From Dioscorea cayenensis subsp. rotundata (Eukaryota; Streptophyta; Magnoliopsida; Dioscoreales; Dioscoreaceae): 64,000 nt of DNA. The notes below the pieces were generated by a model. The model saw only the letters and a list, made by a program, of their open reading frames with translations, did no database searches and was not told the DNA's origin. Both the position numbers and the translations under genes were made by a program. The stretch is from assembly GCF_009730915.1 (NCBI RefSeq), contig NC_052488.1, positions 23,287,868-23,351,867 of the forward strand, written 5' to 3'. This document shows, piece by piece, positions 1 to 12,471 of the stretch; within the stretch, counting starts at the first letter, position 1; the number at the start of each line of letters is the position of its first letter.

Positions 1-1407
1 TAATGGTTCTGCTAGGTTGGAAATGTTCCAGAACAGGGATCAATAGCTTTTCATCCATTGATCACGTCCTAATCTGGAGACCAACTGACCACCCATCCAC
101 CAGTCAACCTTATTCCTCCAATTCGGTGCCTGCGAGACGTGCAAGCAAGCTGAAAGGATGGATCTAGAATCACTGACGCGTGTCAACTGCTGATCACGTG
201 GCAGGTGGAGTGGCTGACTTAGCGCTAAGGATAACGTTTACCACGACCCGACAGCACACGCGCATAACATCCTCATTCCAATCAAAAACAGAAGTGGAAG
301 TGGAATAGATGTTGGATGCCGCTTGGATACTTTGCATGCTTTCTGGGTTTTGATTACTTGGTGCAGGGGTGCATGTCACAAGTCACGTCTAGATAAGCCA
401 ATATTAATCGGATGAATAACAATAATATGCATGCTTTGTGTTTGAGCTGGATGCATGCCAAGTGCCAACTATCAAACATGGCCCTTCCGTCGTCCCATGA
501 GAATTCATTCCACTCTTCTCTCCATGATAGGCGCCGATTCCGGTGTTTGACGATGGGAACCGTGTGGGACGATAATTCTTCCAAACCTGCCCGCCCTAAT
601 TTCTGGAAGCTCCTAGGAAAAATACATTTTGGCTGTTGCCAGTATTGGTCAGATTAACCATGCACACAGACTTGTTCAAAAATTTCTAATTGACCGGCCG
701 AGTATTCTCCACCCACCACCACCACCACCACCACCACCGACAAAAACAATAACAATTTTTGACACTGATCATCACAAATAAATATCAACGACATGTAGAA
801 ATGGTAAAATAGTTGTCTCAACCCCAACCGGTCAGAATTCAGATGTAAATAAATTAAATTGGGTTGGTGGTATAGAACCAACCCATCCATCCCTTATTCC
901 ATACCGCGGATTGGGCGTTGGTGGGAACGAATTAAAAAGAAAAAGAGTTCCAAATGACTGCCGCCCAAAGGAAAGAAAGAAAGAAAATTCTCCCGGTTCC
1001 ATCCCGTACGCTTAATAAATTATAACAATGCTTAGCATAAAAAATAAACGGCGTGTTGTCGAAGAATGATATTTGGATAAGGTTGTCTTTTTTTTTTTTA
1101 ATCGTTTAATTGGGAATTAGTTACCGCTGGACTATGTAAATTCTAGTCTTTGTTGTGAACTCTCCACACGTCTTCTTAGATCTCATCTCAACCTCCCCTA
1201 ACTTCCCTATCGCTTCGCTTTTATCTTTCTCATCCTCTCTTTGTGCATTTATCTCTAGATTGGGTGTATATATACATACACACATATATGCGTCTCTCTT
1301 CCAAACAAACTCAAATTAAACAACACTTTCCAGTTATCCTTAATTTATTTCTTCTCCTCCTCAATTTCCATCCATATACACACACACACATATATATATA
1401 TATATGT
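1..1407. other. Noncoding 5' flank of the HSPRO-like gene
   Basis: I see no convincing coding sequence here; the open frames are short and have no recognisable domain. A (CAC)n run lies at 711-738 and a T run near 1087-1100. The stretch from about 1150 to 1407 is pyrimidine-rich, as expected for a plant promoter and 5' leader. A CA/TA microsatellite at about 1376-1406 ends right at the start codon of the next gene, so leader length may vary between alleles. Confidence 0.6.
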
Positions 1408-2841
1408 ATGGTGGATTTACAGCGGAAATCAAGGAAGATGGCAACGCCGGAAATATCAGCTAGATCAGCCAGATTGCCGTCGGACAAGTCCCACCTCTCC
1501 GTCCCTTCCTCATCACCCGTAGAAGACGCATCCGCAACCGCCGCTTATGAGCTTCTACCTCCGCCTCCCAGAGCTCGCCAGCCTCTGGAACGCTCAAAAA
1601 GCTTTCCCGGAATGGAGAAACGAGACCATCTTAAAACCAGCTTTTGCAGGCCCTTGAAATCACGTTCCGGTTCATCTCCATGGGTCTTTCAGACCCGAGG
1701 CCTTATTCCAACCACGGTGAATGGAAGCGGAGGCTCGAGTCCCTCGCCATGCACGAAGTGGAGCTCATCGCCCCTCATCTGCGAGGATGAGGAGGAGGGG
1801 TGGTAGTGGCGCGCCGATCGTGGAACTCAGGTCGCCATCCGGTGTGCTGACAAGAGATAGGAGCTCCCAGGAGGTCTGGCAGGTCCCCGGAGCAAGCCCA
1901 GTGGTAAGCCGAACCAGCGAGGAAAGCTTACTACCAAGGCTTTGCAACGTGGGAGAAATCCGAGGGCATTGCTTCCAGGATACTATTAAACATCGAGTGC
2001 CAGATGCATCGTTGCCCGTTCACGCTGGGGCTGGTGAACCAAATCTCGCCGAGCAAGCCCAATCTCGAGTACGATCTCGTTGTAAGGCCGTCTGATCTTC
2101 ACTCCGTCAAGAAACCCTCATCACCACCATCAATCAGGAACTTGGAGAATGAGACGCTATTCACCATCCACCAGATCCTCGAATCATGGTTGTTCGTTGC
2201 TCGGGAGCTTCTGAAGAGGATCGTTGTTAGATTAGATGGGAAGGAGTGGGAGAAAGCCGCGAGTGATTGCTGGATCCTTGAGCAAACATGGAAGCTGCTA
2301 TCGCGAGTTGAGGATCTGCATCTGTTGATGGATCCTGATGATTTCCTCCATCTGAAAAACCAACTAGCTATTCAGGCAACACCGGGATCATCCGAGGCTC
2401 TCTGTTTCAGATCAGCGGCCCTGCTGGAGCTCACGCGATTGTCAAAAATGATCTGAAAAAGAGGGTGCCGTTCATTTTGGGGGTAGAGGTGGATCCCAAG
2501 GGAGGGTCCCAGGGTCCAGGACGCGGCCATGATTCTGTTTCACAAGCAGAGCAGGGATGATGGCGCTGTCTCAAGGGTCCATTTGCTGCAGGCTTTCCAG
2601 GCGATCGAGGGGGCCATGAAGAGCTTCTTCTTTGCCTATCGTCAGTTAACCGTGACGGTGATGGGAAGCCCAGAGGCGACCGGTGAGTCGCTAGCGCATA
2701 GTTTCTAGAGCCGCCCCTACTTTCCAAGTTTGGACGCGGCTAAGACGTTTTCTCGGAGAGTTCTGGCGGAGAGAACGCGGTGGTGGTGCTGGTGCTGCTG
2801 CTGCCTTCACGGTCAACACATCTGCATCAGCGAGCAAATGA
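1408..2841 (+). pseudogene. HSPRO-like: HSPRO/Hs1pro-1-like gene, disrupted by frameshifts
   Basis: Read across three frames, this is a near full-length member of the plant HSPRO (nematode-resistance protein-like, Hs1pro-1) family, normally an intronless gene of about 450-500 codons. In Arabidopsis, HSPRO proteins bind the SnRK1 kinase complex and support basal defence; this is family knowledge. Blocks seen in order: the N-terminus MVDL at 1408, an LPEL..LW block near 1565, LQALEITFRF near 1647, TSEESLLPR near 1914, ILESW and ELLKRI near 2176-2222, HLLMDPDDF near 2318, VPFILGVEVDP near 2466, and FPSLDAAKTF near 2722. The C-terminal frame ends at the TGA at 2839-2841. Continuity needs about nine small shifts: near 1555, the T run 1642-1645, C run 1771-1774, G run 1797-1800, T run 1941-1943, a compensating pair near 2036/2058, then near 2450, near 2508, a compensating pair near 2700-2720, and the T run 2748-2751. 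Nearly all are one extra base. It is either a young pseudogene or an intact gene spoiled by assembly errors. The start is chosen by homology to the family N-terminus. Confidence 0.88.
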
Positions 2842-4035
2842 ACGGTGGTCCCACACACCGACTGTTTTCTGCATTTAGGATTTGTACGCGTAAGAATAGA
2901 ATAGGCAATGCCCTACAAACTATAAACTGCCTGATTATTTTGTTTGCTCATTATTTATTGATAATATAATATGATTTTTCTTGTATAAAATAGTATTTTT
3001 TAATAATAAAAGTGATAAATCATTATTTTATTACATTATATATAAAACAGGGAAAAATAAAGAAATACAAAAAAAATAAAGAAAGAACAGCCGTCTTTTA
3101 CCGGAAGTGAGTAGAAAAAAAGAAGAAAAAAAAAATCTAGACAAGGCAACAAAAAAGAATAGGAAAGCTAGAACGGCAAATACAAACAACTAGTAGCAAA
3201 AGTCATCCCAAACTAAAAATGGTATTCTTAAATATATGACTTATATTTATTTTCTAGAATTCTTGTAAAGTATTTTGGGGAAAAAAAAAAGTCTTTCATT
3301 TAGAAAGAGAAAAAAACACATGCACATCAAAATAAATTGCATGTACATTATTAAATTAAGGTCTAAACCATAGTTTGCTGCTATAGGATAGAAAGTAATG
3401 CGGTAGGGGTAAAAAAACTAGGTTTGATTGGTACTATGCATTCCGTAACAGAAATCTCTAAAATATTTAGTATTTATAATATATATATATATATATAATA
3501 AAGTAGATAAATTCAAAATTTATTATAAAAAAAGAGTGGACACAAAACATATAGAAAAATACATATAGATATTACCCTAAGGAACATTAGACCTATCCTC
3601 GCACCTTTGATCTCCTCCCCGAGAAAGACACACTTACATGACCGAGAATTTGGTCCATAAACCGATATACATAGCCACCGAAAATTATCCTTAAGATAGC
3701 AAAAATCCACCGTCAAGACAAAACTCCTTAGCGTGAATCAAGCATCCTAACAAAATAGAACTATTCCAACCAATAACGATACCTTTTAGATAAAATGAAA
3801 TATTGCCCTCTATTTCGTAGAAACTATAAGGTACAAAAAGAAAATGTTACCTCTAGAAATAGAGAGAGTCTCCTCCTAAAGTGAGAGAGAATATTAATTT
3901 TTATGAAATTTATTTATGAAAAAGAATATAAAGTTTCCTAATGATATAATTAATATGAAAAATTGAAACAAAACTCCACCTCAAATTCATTTTTGTTTTG
4001 TTTTTGTTATAAAATGTGGATGAACCACTAATATA
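2842..4035. other. AT-rich intergenic region
   Basis: This is the 3' flank of the HSPRO-like gene. It holds A-runs, a (TA)n tract near 3480-3496 and no supported gene. The open frames here are random AT-rich stretches. Confidence 0.5.
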
Positions 4036-4255
4036 CTCCTCCGTTTTTATCCGTCATGAATAACCGAATTTCACATACCAAGAACGCTTGCTATTTCACA
4101 TAATTTAATAAAAAAATTAGTTATCTTTTCAAAATTACCCCAATTTATATCTTCACATTTCTCTCCTCATTGAATTTCAAGAAGAATTAAATAGAGTGTT
4201 AAAAGTAATCTGATAATAAACGCTTATCAATGCTCAAAAATAACAGATAAAAATA
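4036..4255. mobile_element. Stowaway-like MITE (probable)
   Basis: The left end reads CTCCTCCGTTTTTATC directly after a TA dinucleotide, matching the CTCCCTCCGT-type ends of Stowaway/Tc1-mariner MITEs. A partly matching inverted segment (TAACAGATAAAAATAACA) lies near 4240. The right terminus is degraded, so the right boundary is approximate. Confidence 0.5.
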
Positions 4256-5554
4256 ACACGTGCATGTATATATTAGTTAAAACAAAAAGCGAAAGAATGA
4301 CAAAAATATAATACATGATAAAGACAACAAAAACAAACAAATTACAAGACTAGTGAAGCAAATTAGACTGAACAAACAAAATTGAGCAAAACAAAACAGC
4401 AACAAAACGAAACAAAAACGCAGTAAGTTCATCGTGGGTGGATGGAAAATAAAAAGGGACACAATAAACAAAATGGATAAAGCAAAAGGCAAAGGCTAAT
4501 ATCTATCAAATGTCTAGAGATTCATTCTACGAAATGTGTGATCCACCCGGTACAGAGGTCAAAGGTTTGACAAACTAGAGGCTTCTCTTGATTATTGGGA
4601 CCGACCCTCAAATGTGGCCTTTAAGAATCTAATACTGTATTTATCCAAGCAATAATCATATAATCAATTTTTGCATATAGGCAATAAGAATGAAGATGTT
4701 ATGTATAAGAAAATGAGGTTATTTTGTTCAAGCCAAATATTCCACCAAATCGTATAAATTAAGAGGTTTTCCAAGCCATAAGATTCAGAGACTTTCTGTT
4801 GATGGGCTAGTAGGGCCATGCATCATTCCGATTAGGGGCATGTTAGAGACATTGAGCAGGGCATTATAGTGCAACTCAAAAGCTTAGTTACAAAAGGGCA
4901 TATCTCCAATGCTGCATTGCAGACACACAAGTTGTGAAAAATTCTATTGCAGCCCTTTTAGCCAAATTGTCCAAAGGAAAGGATCCTCGTTGTCCAAAGC
5001 TTGCTAAGTTAAAGATTTTTGATTTTTGAGTGAGCAGTCTCCTTCAGAATAATTTGCATAAGCAAGGTTCTGTTTAATTCCACCATGGAAGATATAGAAG
5101 GCTAGCAAGTTGAAGATTTTTTTCTATTTTATATGAAAATTCTAAAATATTAATTTCATCAAACCAATTCTTGTTTCATCTTGTTTCCTGCATTTTTTAA
5201 ACTTGAAAGTACGGCAATACGGATCACTTCTAAGAACGTATTGGAATCCGGATTGCACAAGGGGAGTTGAAGGTACTACAATCTGGATTTCGAGAGAGGG
5301 GGAGGGGGCGATCCCAATAATTATGGTCAGACAAAGTTATACGAAGGCAATTGCTCTGGATTTCATTCGTGAACTGTTAAATGTACAAATCAGGGATGCT
5401 ATGGTAGCAACACAAACACAGATTATTTAAGAACCAAAGTCACAATGATTTAACTGGGTTAGTGAGTCCCTTTGGCAATATCATGAGGATTATAATTTAC
5501 TTTTGTTTAAAAATGATTAGTTTTGCTAGGCCGTGTGGTGAATCTATAAGGTAA
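4256..5554. other. Noncoding region between the HSPRO-like and TPR-like genes
   Basis: AT-rich, with no coding signal I can support. The two genes are transcribed toward each other, so this is the shared 3' flank. Confidence 0.5.
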
Positions 5555-6980
5555 TTAATAAGCATCTGGGTTGTCGAGGATGGGAAAGCAGGTTTCCTTG
5601 GCCCCAGTCTTCCAGTTGAAATGAGAATAATTGGCGGCATACACCAAATTGCCAGGATCAGCTGCCATAGCTTCCAGGAAAGTCTCTTCAGCAGCACCTA
5701 GATTCTTCCGAACCAACCACAAGAAACAAGCATACCTATTCAAAGCCCTCAGCGTCGGTTGGTTGAATCTCCACTGCTCTCTCGAAATAGTACTCAGCTC
5801 TGTTGCGCCCAAGAATGTGTTAATAACGAGCAACCTCATGATTTATTGAATCAATCACAGCTCAAGTTTGCAGTACTTTGAGCATGAAAAAAAAACAGTA
5901 AAACATAACAAACAGATTTACTTTCACTAGACAGGTAGTAACTCGTACTTTGAGCTCAAGTTTGCAGTACTTTGAGCACCAAATAAAATCCAAGTGACCA
6001 AATGGTCTAAATTTACTATTCTTGGCAAACATAATTCAGCCATAGTGCAGTAATTGAGACCATTTTGTCACTTGAATTTAAAAATATATTTATAGACACA
6101 GTATCCATGGCAGCAAAACCTAAAACACAAGGGAGAGAAGAGAAAGGGGACGCACGAGATGTTAATAGTACCTGTCATAGTTGTGGTGGACGAGATAAAG
6201 GAATTGAGCAAAGTTAGAGAGGAGTAGGGCGTTGTCTGGGTCCTCTGACAAAAGCTCTTTCATACATTAATTCAGTGTTGATGTAATGCTGACAACCATC
6301 CTCCCTCTGGTGGAATTTTGCACTGAGACAGGAGCCACGAATTGTCTCAAAACGTCAGGGTCCATTAGAGCCTCGTCTGTGGTGCTCGCTCTCATCCTCA
6401 AGGCATCTTCCACAAACTTGTTCCATTCTATGGTCTCATCTTGCAGTTGTGCCGCTGAAGGATAATGATCATCCGTGTTGATGATGTCTGAAATGGATAC
6501 AAGAAGAGATTGAGAAGGAGGAATCGCAGTGGTGGGGTTGCGGCCCATGGAGTAGACAGTGAAGTTGGCGAGGATGATCATGAGGTAGAGCATGAGCGTG
6601 GGATTGCAACAAAAGACTCGTTGGAAAAGGCAGACGAAGGAGGCATGCAGGTCGCTCCGAACACGATCCAGGATTCCAGGCAGTGGAGGTTGATCATCAT
6701 CCGACCTCATGTGGAGAGCATGGCTCTGGAGCTCACGAACCATGAAGACCATGGAGGAGAAGGCCTTCTTGGCGGAGCAACAAGCCAACTCTCCAGCCTC
6801 CATGAGCTCACGCTCCCAAATCTTCTTCCTTTTGATGATCAGCAGTGATAACGGCATATCTAATCTGTTGGCATTCCGTTCCACACTTACTGCCGCCATC
6901 AGCTCATCATCGTGATTATGATTCACCATTGCCCAATGCTTTGACTCAGGGGTTTCACTCCCTGCTTCCTCAGCCTCCAC
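5555..6980 (-). pseudogene. TPR-like superfamily protein gene, two exons, frame-disrupted
   Basis: This belongs to the plant family of tetratricopeptide-like proteins that have a conserved membrane-like stretch before the TPR helices; the biochemical role is not established. Exon 1 (6172 to about 6980) encodes an acidic N-terminal part, then PTLMLYLMIILANFTVYSMG, then MDPDVLRQFVAPVSV. Exon 2 (5555-5799) encodes NRYACFLWLVRKNLGAAEE and ends at TAA 5555-5557. The intron 5800-6171 has GT...AG ends and its removal joins YD-R-AEYYFERA in phase. Frame is lost at three points: the A run after SVQ near 6320, the TTTT near 6253, and the GGG near 5748. Each is explained by one extra base in a homopolymer, as in the HSPRO-like gene. 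The open frame begins at a GTG at 6980, so the true start lies upstream and is unresolved. It is either a recent pseudogene or an intact gene with sequence errors. Confidence 0.8.
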
Positions 6981-7310
6981 CAGTCGCCTCTACTGGTGGA
7001 CTCTGGTTGTTGTTGTTGTTGTATGCTTCTTCTTCTTCTTCTTGGTATACACGCATCTTCATCTTCTGGATGGCCTTCAAAACCTGTGCTCAATGTGCTA
7101 CCTAGCCTAGGCTTCTGTTCTCTGCCACCATTGCTCCATAATGGAAAGGGTCTGGCAGCTCCAGAGAAGAAGAGTGACCGTCGTTGGGTTATGAGACAAG
7201 GCAGGGAACAATTGTTTTTGTTCGTCGCCCTTGACCTTAATAAATTAGGCCGGGCTTGGGGGTTCAAACCACCATGGATGCCCATTATTAATGTGACTGT
7301 CCCTAAGTAG
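6981..7310 (-). other. Possible N-terminal coding part or leader of the TPR-like gene
   Basis: A minus-strand frame from about 7285 to 6923 runs through a (GAA)n and a (CAA)n microsatellite near 7010-7045, giving short poly-Arg and poly-Gln runs. It overlaps the TPR-like frame in another phase. I do not recognise the usual family N-terminus in it. It could be the first codons spoiled by an indel, or 5' UTR. Confidence 0.3.
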
Positions 7311-7970
7311 CAATGCCATTAAAAGAATAACAAGGTCAGTCAGATTCCTTATGGAGGAAAGCTTGCCATCTTAATTAGCCGCAACATTCTACAGGCAATG
7401 TTTCTCCTTAAAAGCTGCACACCCAATAAAATTATACGACTCGATTTGATTAAAAGAAAAAACAGATGAACAGATGAACATATGGGAATCAACAGAAGAG
7501 GCATGCACTGAATTTTTGGAAGAATGGGGAATTGGGAGGTGATCTATCTAATAAATATAAATAAATAAATACATTCCAGCATCAAACTCTTATTCTTACC
7601 CTTTAATTACTGAACTTCTGCTGTTCCCATTTTGTTGCACAGAGAACTTGTTTTTCTCGATTGAAAAAGCAAAAAGTAACAAAAAGATTGGAATATTATA
7701 AGAGGATATCACAACGACAAGAAAGAAACCAAAGCAATAAAGAGGTGAGTTTGAATCTAAAATAGCATGAGCATAAAAGCAAAACAAATAAATTTGGCCA
7801 AATGAATTCAGAGGGCCAAGAGATCTTAAACTTCGGTTAAGTTTAATGTCTTCTTTGAGTGACAGGTGGCCCCACGAGATCTTGAACTTCGTTGAAGGAC
7901 TTTGTCTTTCTTAACAATACACGCTTTTGTATATACATCTATATAATCTCTGTTATAAATTTGGAAACTT
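7311..7970. other. AT-rich intergenic region
   Basis: Likely promoter side of the minus-strand TPR-like gene. No gene supported. Between 7810 and 7900 two near-identical short segments (GATCTTAAACTTCG / GATCTTGAACTTCG) form a small direct repeat. Confidence 0.45.
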
Positions 7971-8163
7971 TTTTTATTATTATTATTATTAAAAGATGGA
8001 TAAACCACTTTTACGGAAAGAGAAATACAAAAGTCACTCAACCAGAGTGGGTGAAGCTACAACATCAAAAGAAGATCAGTCCCCAAAGAGCTACCAACAC
8101 AGAATCTAGTCGGTGCCTGGGTCATGCGTCTCCTCTGAAGGCCGAGTCATACCGAAATCCTTC
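7971..8163 (-). mobile_element. LINE 3' end, first half, interrupted by a MULE
   Basis: On the minus strand this segment ends in TGGTTTATCCATCTTTT followed by an (AAT)n/A-rich tail (7971-7994). The same kind of end is seen at the LINE starting at 62583. The remainder resumes at 12729 after the MULE. It is 5'-truncated and has no intact ORF. Confidence 0.55.
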
Positions 8164-8428
8164 GGGTAAGTATCACTGGTGGCCACAAATGTTTCGTAAA
8201 TATAACGTTGTGGCCACATACGTTTTTTTGTAACGATGTGGCCACAAAACTTGTCTCCGGTTACACTCATGGCCATAATTTCATGTTTGGGGCTGATTCC
8301 GGCGAATATGCTGAGGTGGCGTCCGACGTGTACTATCTATTTTAAAAAAGATCTTAGGTGGCATTCCACCTCACCATCGCTCTCCGCTCGCGCCACGTCG
8401 ACCCGACCACGCCACTGAGACCTTTACC
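8164..8428 (+). repeat. Left TIR of the MULE
   Basis: Inverted match to 12472-12720. Shared blocks include GTGGCCACA repeats, AAGATCTTAGGTGGCATTCC and GAGACCTTACCC-like ends. The match ends near the CTTTACCC at about 8425. Confidence 0.8.
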
Positions 8429-9483
8429 CTTTCAGTCCATCAACCCCAACCCCCATCTCATGTCCCGAAGATCACACTCGACTTAAACCTAAACCCTCGT
8501 CCGAGCGCCCTTGTCCGAGGCGTCCCCATTTCTCCTCCCTAATCTCATATTGCTCTCCACGCCATCAACCCTTCCTCGTCCGGGCGATCTTTCCACTAGC
8601 AGACTTACGAACGGATCTAGCATCACCACAGGGCGGAATCCCGATAAAAAGCACCGAAAGAAGGTAGTAATTTAGGATTTTAGGTTGATTTGTTTTTGCA
8701 TTTTTTTAGTTTGATTGTTGTTCTATATTAGTTTTTATGTTTTGTGGCCTTGTGTTTCCTTAATTTAAGGTTGGAACTCCCAGAAATAAATTATTTTCCC
8801 TAAAGTGATTTTTAATCTAGAAAGGCATGAGCTTTATGTGTTATGTTCCGTTGTGTTGGTGAACTTACATGTTGGAAGGCAAGGTTGTCTTTGTTAGTCA
8901 TAGATGCGCATAAGGAAGATGCTTCTCTTTGTAATGCACTCTGCCAATGCCTCCCGATCCCCAACACCTCCTTGATGTAAGCCTCGATTCCTCCTCGGCA
9001 CCTTTTTGTTGATCTAAATGGTATTTTTGTCAGTCCCGCTTAAAAATCATCGTTTTTCAATGCATGGTATTTTTTTTTAGCTTACATCATGATAGATTAT
9101 ATCATGATTTTTTCCCGTTTGATTGGTAAAAACCTCACCTTTTATGTTAGTATATTGGAAATTTTATTTAGCTTTAGTTGTTCCCTTCTTCATAAATTCA
9201 GAATTGCATCCTTAGAAATTGGTTTATATATTGTATGCTACTATTTTTGTGCTTCATGAACATGCTAAATGGTTGATATGAAAAATCTTTTTCTGTTGGA
9301 TTTGGTTTGTTTATCCTTAACATGGCTTATTTCTTTTCAATTGGTAATTGTATGATTTTACTGCAACTCATCCTGCTTGCATTTGGGATGGATGATGTTC
9401 ATGATTATATGTCTAAATTTCCTTTTCAGTCAGTATATATATATATATTGATTTGACCACAACTCATCCTGCCTGCATTTGGA
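8429..9483. other. MULE internal noncoding segment
   Basis: C-rich, leader-like sequence (8429-8640) followed by AT-rich sequence with GT/AG-like sites, consistent with the 5' UTR and intron of the transposase transcript. No coding sequence identified. Confidence 0.4.
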
Positions 9484-10930
9484 ATGGACCCTGCTCATTA
9501 TTGTATATCTGAAATTGTATTAGCATACAGCAGGTATAGTATGGAAGAGGTGCTAAATAGTGGTGTGCCAGATGAACATCCAATTGAGGAGGATGACTTC
9601 ATTGATTCTGACTATGATATCCCTTCTGGTGATGAGGACTTCACGAGGTTTTTGTATGAACGAAATGGTGAAAATAAAGGCAGCAGAGGTATCCCATCTT
9701 TCCCTCAAAATAGCACAGTAACAGAAGGACTTGTTGGAGAAGAAAGTGAGTCTGCCGGTGATAATTCGAGGGACTTGTTCACGTGAAACCCGGATCATGG
9801 ATGATGATGGTGACACTAGGTTTGCGTGAGTTTAATGAAGAGAAGGGAGATGTATAACCCAAGGTTAAGGGTTGGGTTGGTATTTAGAGATTTTGATCAA
9901 CTAAAGAGGGCTAGTAGAAAGCGGGGGATTAAGAACAGATTTCAGCTATGGTTCCCACAGAATGATAGAAAGAGAGTGATATGTGCATGCCACAACAAAC
10001 AATGTTCTTTCGAGATTTATGTGACTCACATGAGCAAAGACAATCCATCGAGTGCAAATTAAGAGTGCTAATCTTGATCACAGCTTTGTGGAAAGGTCTT
10101 CAATAATTTTCATGTAACTTCAAGGTGGCTTTGCCACTAAATATTTTGACAAGTTCAAGGTCGATCCAAATTGGAGTCAGCAATGGCATAATTAAACAAG
10201 TTAAGGATGACCATGGTTTTTACAATTTCTCATATGAAAGCTTGGAGAACCAAACACTTGGCAATGAAGTTTGATCAACGGAGATGAGGGTGAGCAATAC
10301 ACAAACCTCACCAAGTATGCGGTGAGCTCATGCAAACCAATCCAGTAGTACCTGATAACTTTGTGGAGGGATGAAGGTGTCTTCAAAGGGTTTTATATCT
10401 CGTCTAAAGCCCTTAAAAGGATGCATTCGATCGGGGTTGTAGGCCATTTATAGGATTTGATGGATGTTTTTGAAATCTCTCTATGGTGGTCGATTATTGT
10501 CGTGATGAGATTGACCCCAATGATTGTATATTACCCATTGCTTATCTGATAGTGTTGGTTGAGAATAGAGATACTTGGACATGGTTCATGGATCTTTTTG
10601 AGGAAGATTTGCGAGATCTGGGACAGCGGATATCTCTACCATATGTAGTGGCAGCAAAGGTTAGTTGTATGTTTAAACATTTTCTATTGATAGTAATTGT
10701 CATTTAATTTTGTGAATTATAATTGCAGGGTTTAAAAAGGGCTATTCAAGATATATTTCGGATCTTGAACATAGAAAGTGTAGTTCGGCACATGTATACT
10801 AATTTCGGGGAGAAATTCAAAGGGAAAGCACTAAAAGATTTTTTTATGATGTCGAGGGATTGAGAATGCACACAGATACGCACCTTGAGGCGTTGGTCGA
10901 AAAAGACAGAAAATACCTCAAGTAATTTTC
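9484..10930 (+). pseudogene. MULE (MuDR-type) transposase, decayed
   Basis: Fragments of one transposase lie in order but in different frames. At 9484-9786 is an acidic N-terminal part with DSDYDIPSGDED. At 9826-10062 is the MuDR DNA-binding region (VGLVFRDFDQLKRA, FPQNDRKRVICAC). About 10063-10440 is heavily frame-shifted. At 10483-10707 is the catalytic-domain part DPNDCILPIAYLIV..ENRDTWTWFMDL. About 10728-10860 has the RHMYTNFGEKFKGKALKDF block. Stops and shifts separate them, so no full enzyme can be made. MULE transposases are cut-and-paste DDE enzymes; this copy looks dead. Confidence 0.82.
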
Positions 10931-12471
10931 TCATATGTAACATGTTAAATAATGGAAGCTAGTTTATATTGCATTAATTTATTTGCATCTTTTATTTGCT
11001 TCGAGGAGAAGAAGCAATCGAGCCTAATCTAGAAAATGTCTCGAGTTGGTAGTACTGCGGTACGCGATTCACCTAGTCGACCCCGATCTCTTAGGCACTA
11101 GCAGGGTCTCGGACAAGGCAACCAAGTCAAATTACCAACAAAGGACCCGAGTGTTAAATGTCGAAGCATAAGCAGAGTCTTCCTATGTTAGTGTGTCTAA
11201 CATGGGAAATGTGATCAGCGCACTAATGCCAACTCAATCTCCAATAAAGAGATAGGGCTTCTTCCTCGAGTCGTAGATGGTGGAAAGGAAATTGAATGTT
11301 TTGATGATGGAAAACTCTGTTGATATACAATTATGAACTTTGTGAACTAGTAGCTAACATTTTATTTTTGAGTCGATGTCCTTTGGATATGTTTATGAAG
11401 TTTTCTTTTAAACCCTTTATCGGTTATGTATTTTGTTGGATTTGTTGGATTTGTTATGATGAACTTTGTTGTAAGCATTGGATTTTGAGTCAATGTATTT
11501 TGTTATTTTTGAGGTCAGATGATAGAACTGTCGTCGATGATTTATATTCCCAGGTTATGTATTTTTATTCCTATGTTTTCATTATATTTGTATTCAAGTT
11601 TTATTTGTATTCCATGTTTGACCAAATTATTATTACATTTATGCATATTTTGTATCGAGGTTTGACCAAATTATTACAGATTTCGACATATTTTGTATTC
11701 CCAGGTTTTAGTTTGTATTCGAGGTTTTTACCAAATTATTACAGATTTCACATATTTGTATTCGAGGTTTTCGGAGTTTAATTGTATTCGAGTTTTTACC
11801 AAATTATTACAGTTGATCGTCTGTTTGCGATTTTAGTAACTCATGATGCAGAGCTTTTTACATACAAGTCTGAGACTTATATTGTGCAATTATTTTAAAG
11901 TTGTAAATTAGTGTATTGTCGATTACACAAGATGCATTTTTGCTAATCAATTATAAAATTCTTATGAAAGTAAAGTGAGTGCGATCAAAAGATTTCTCAT
12001 GTGAAGAATGACGAGGAAAAAGCAAGATTAGATTTCAATCTCACAATAACACACATGAAGTAAACTAACAATCTAACAAGTATTCATTCAAAATAAGGTT
12101 AGATTTCAATCTCACAATCATTCCACAAGCCTTATAAACCTACAAAGCTCTACAGTACTAAGAGCTCCAGTACGAGACATTCTCACAATCCTTCTAAACC
12201 TACTGACTTTACATGCTAAAACTCCATTGCACGAGACGATCTCACAAGCCTTCTAAACCTACAAATCAAGATCAAACCCCATGGTGATGCCTAGTTTTGT
12301 GGGCGAGGTAATGCTCGAGAATGGCCAGTAGCTCGTCAAATCTTCTGGGAGCGATGCCTACTTTGTCGGGAGGCGTGCGGAGTAGTTCATCTTGAGGCGA
12401 GAACAAGGTGGATCATCTTGCCGGAGGAATGTGCACTGACACTAGCCTAATTTGATGAGTGAAGCTTGATA
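10931..12471. other. MULE 3' half: C-terminal remnant and AT-rich filler
   Basis: About 11035-11300 reads like a frame-shifted Ser/Arg/Pro-rich transposase tail. 11320-11820 has short repeats built on GTATTCGAGGTTTT and ACCAAATTATTACAG (for example near 11640-11810). 12100-12260 has a roughly 57-60 bp repeated unit containing CACAA(T/G)CCTTCTAAACCTAC. No other gene seen. Confidence 0.45.

Noticed and set aside
412..657. 81-codon plus-strand open frame near the left edge
   Set aside because: No recognisable domain, starts in a low-complexity Asn run, and overlaps an equally long antisense frame.
6510..6915. Plus-strand open frames opposite the TPR-like gene
   Set aside because: They are antisense shadows of a conserved minus-strand coding sequence.
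11320..11781. 153-codon hydrophobic Phe/Tyr-rich open frame in the MULE
   Set aside because: It is built from AT-rich direct repeats and has no homology signal.
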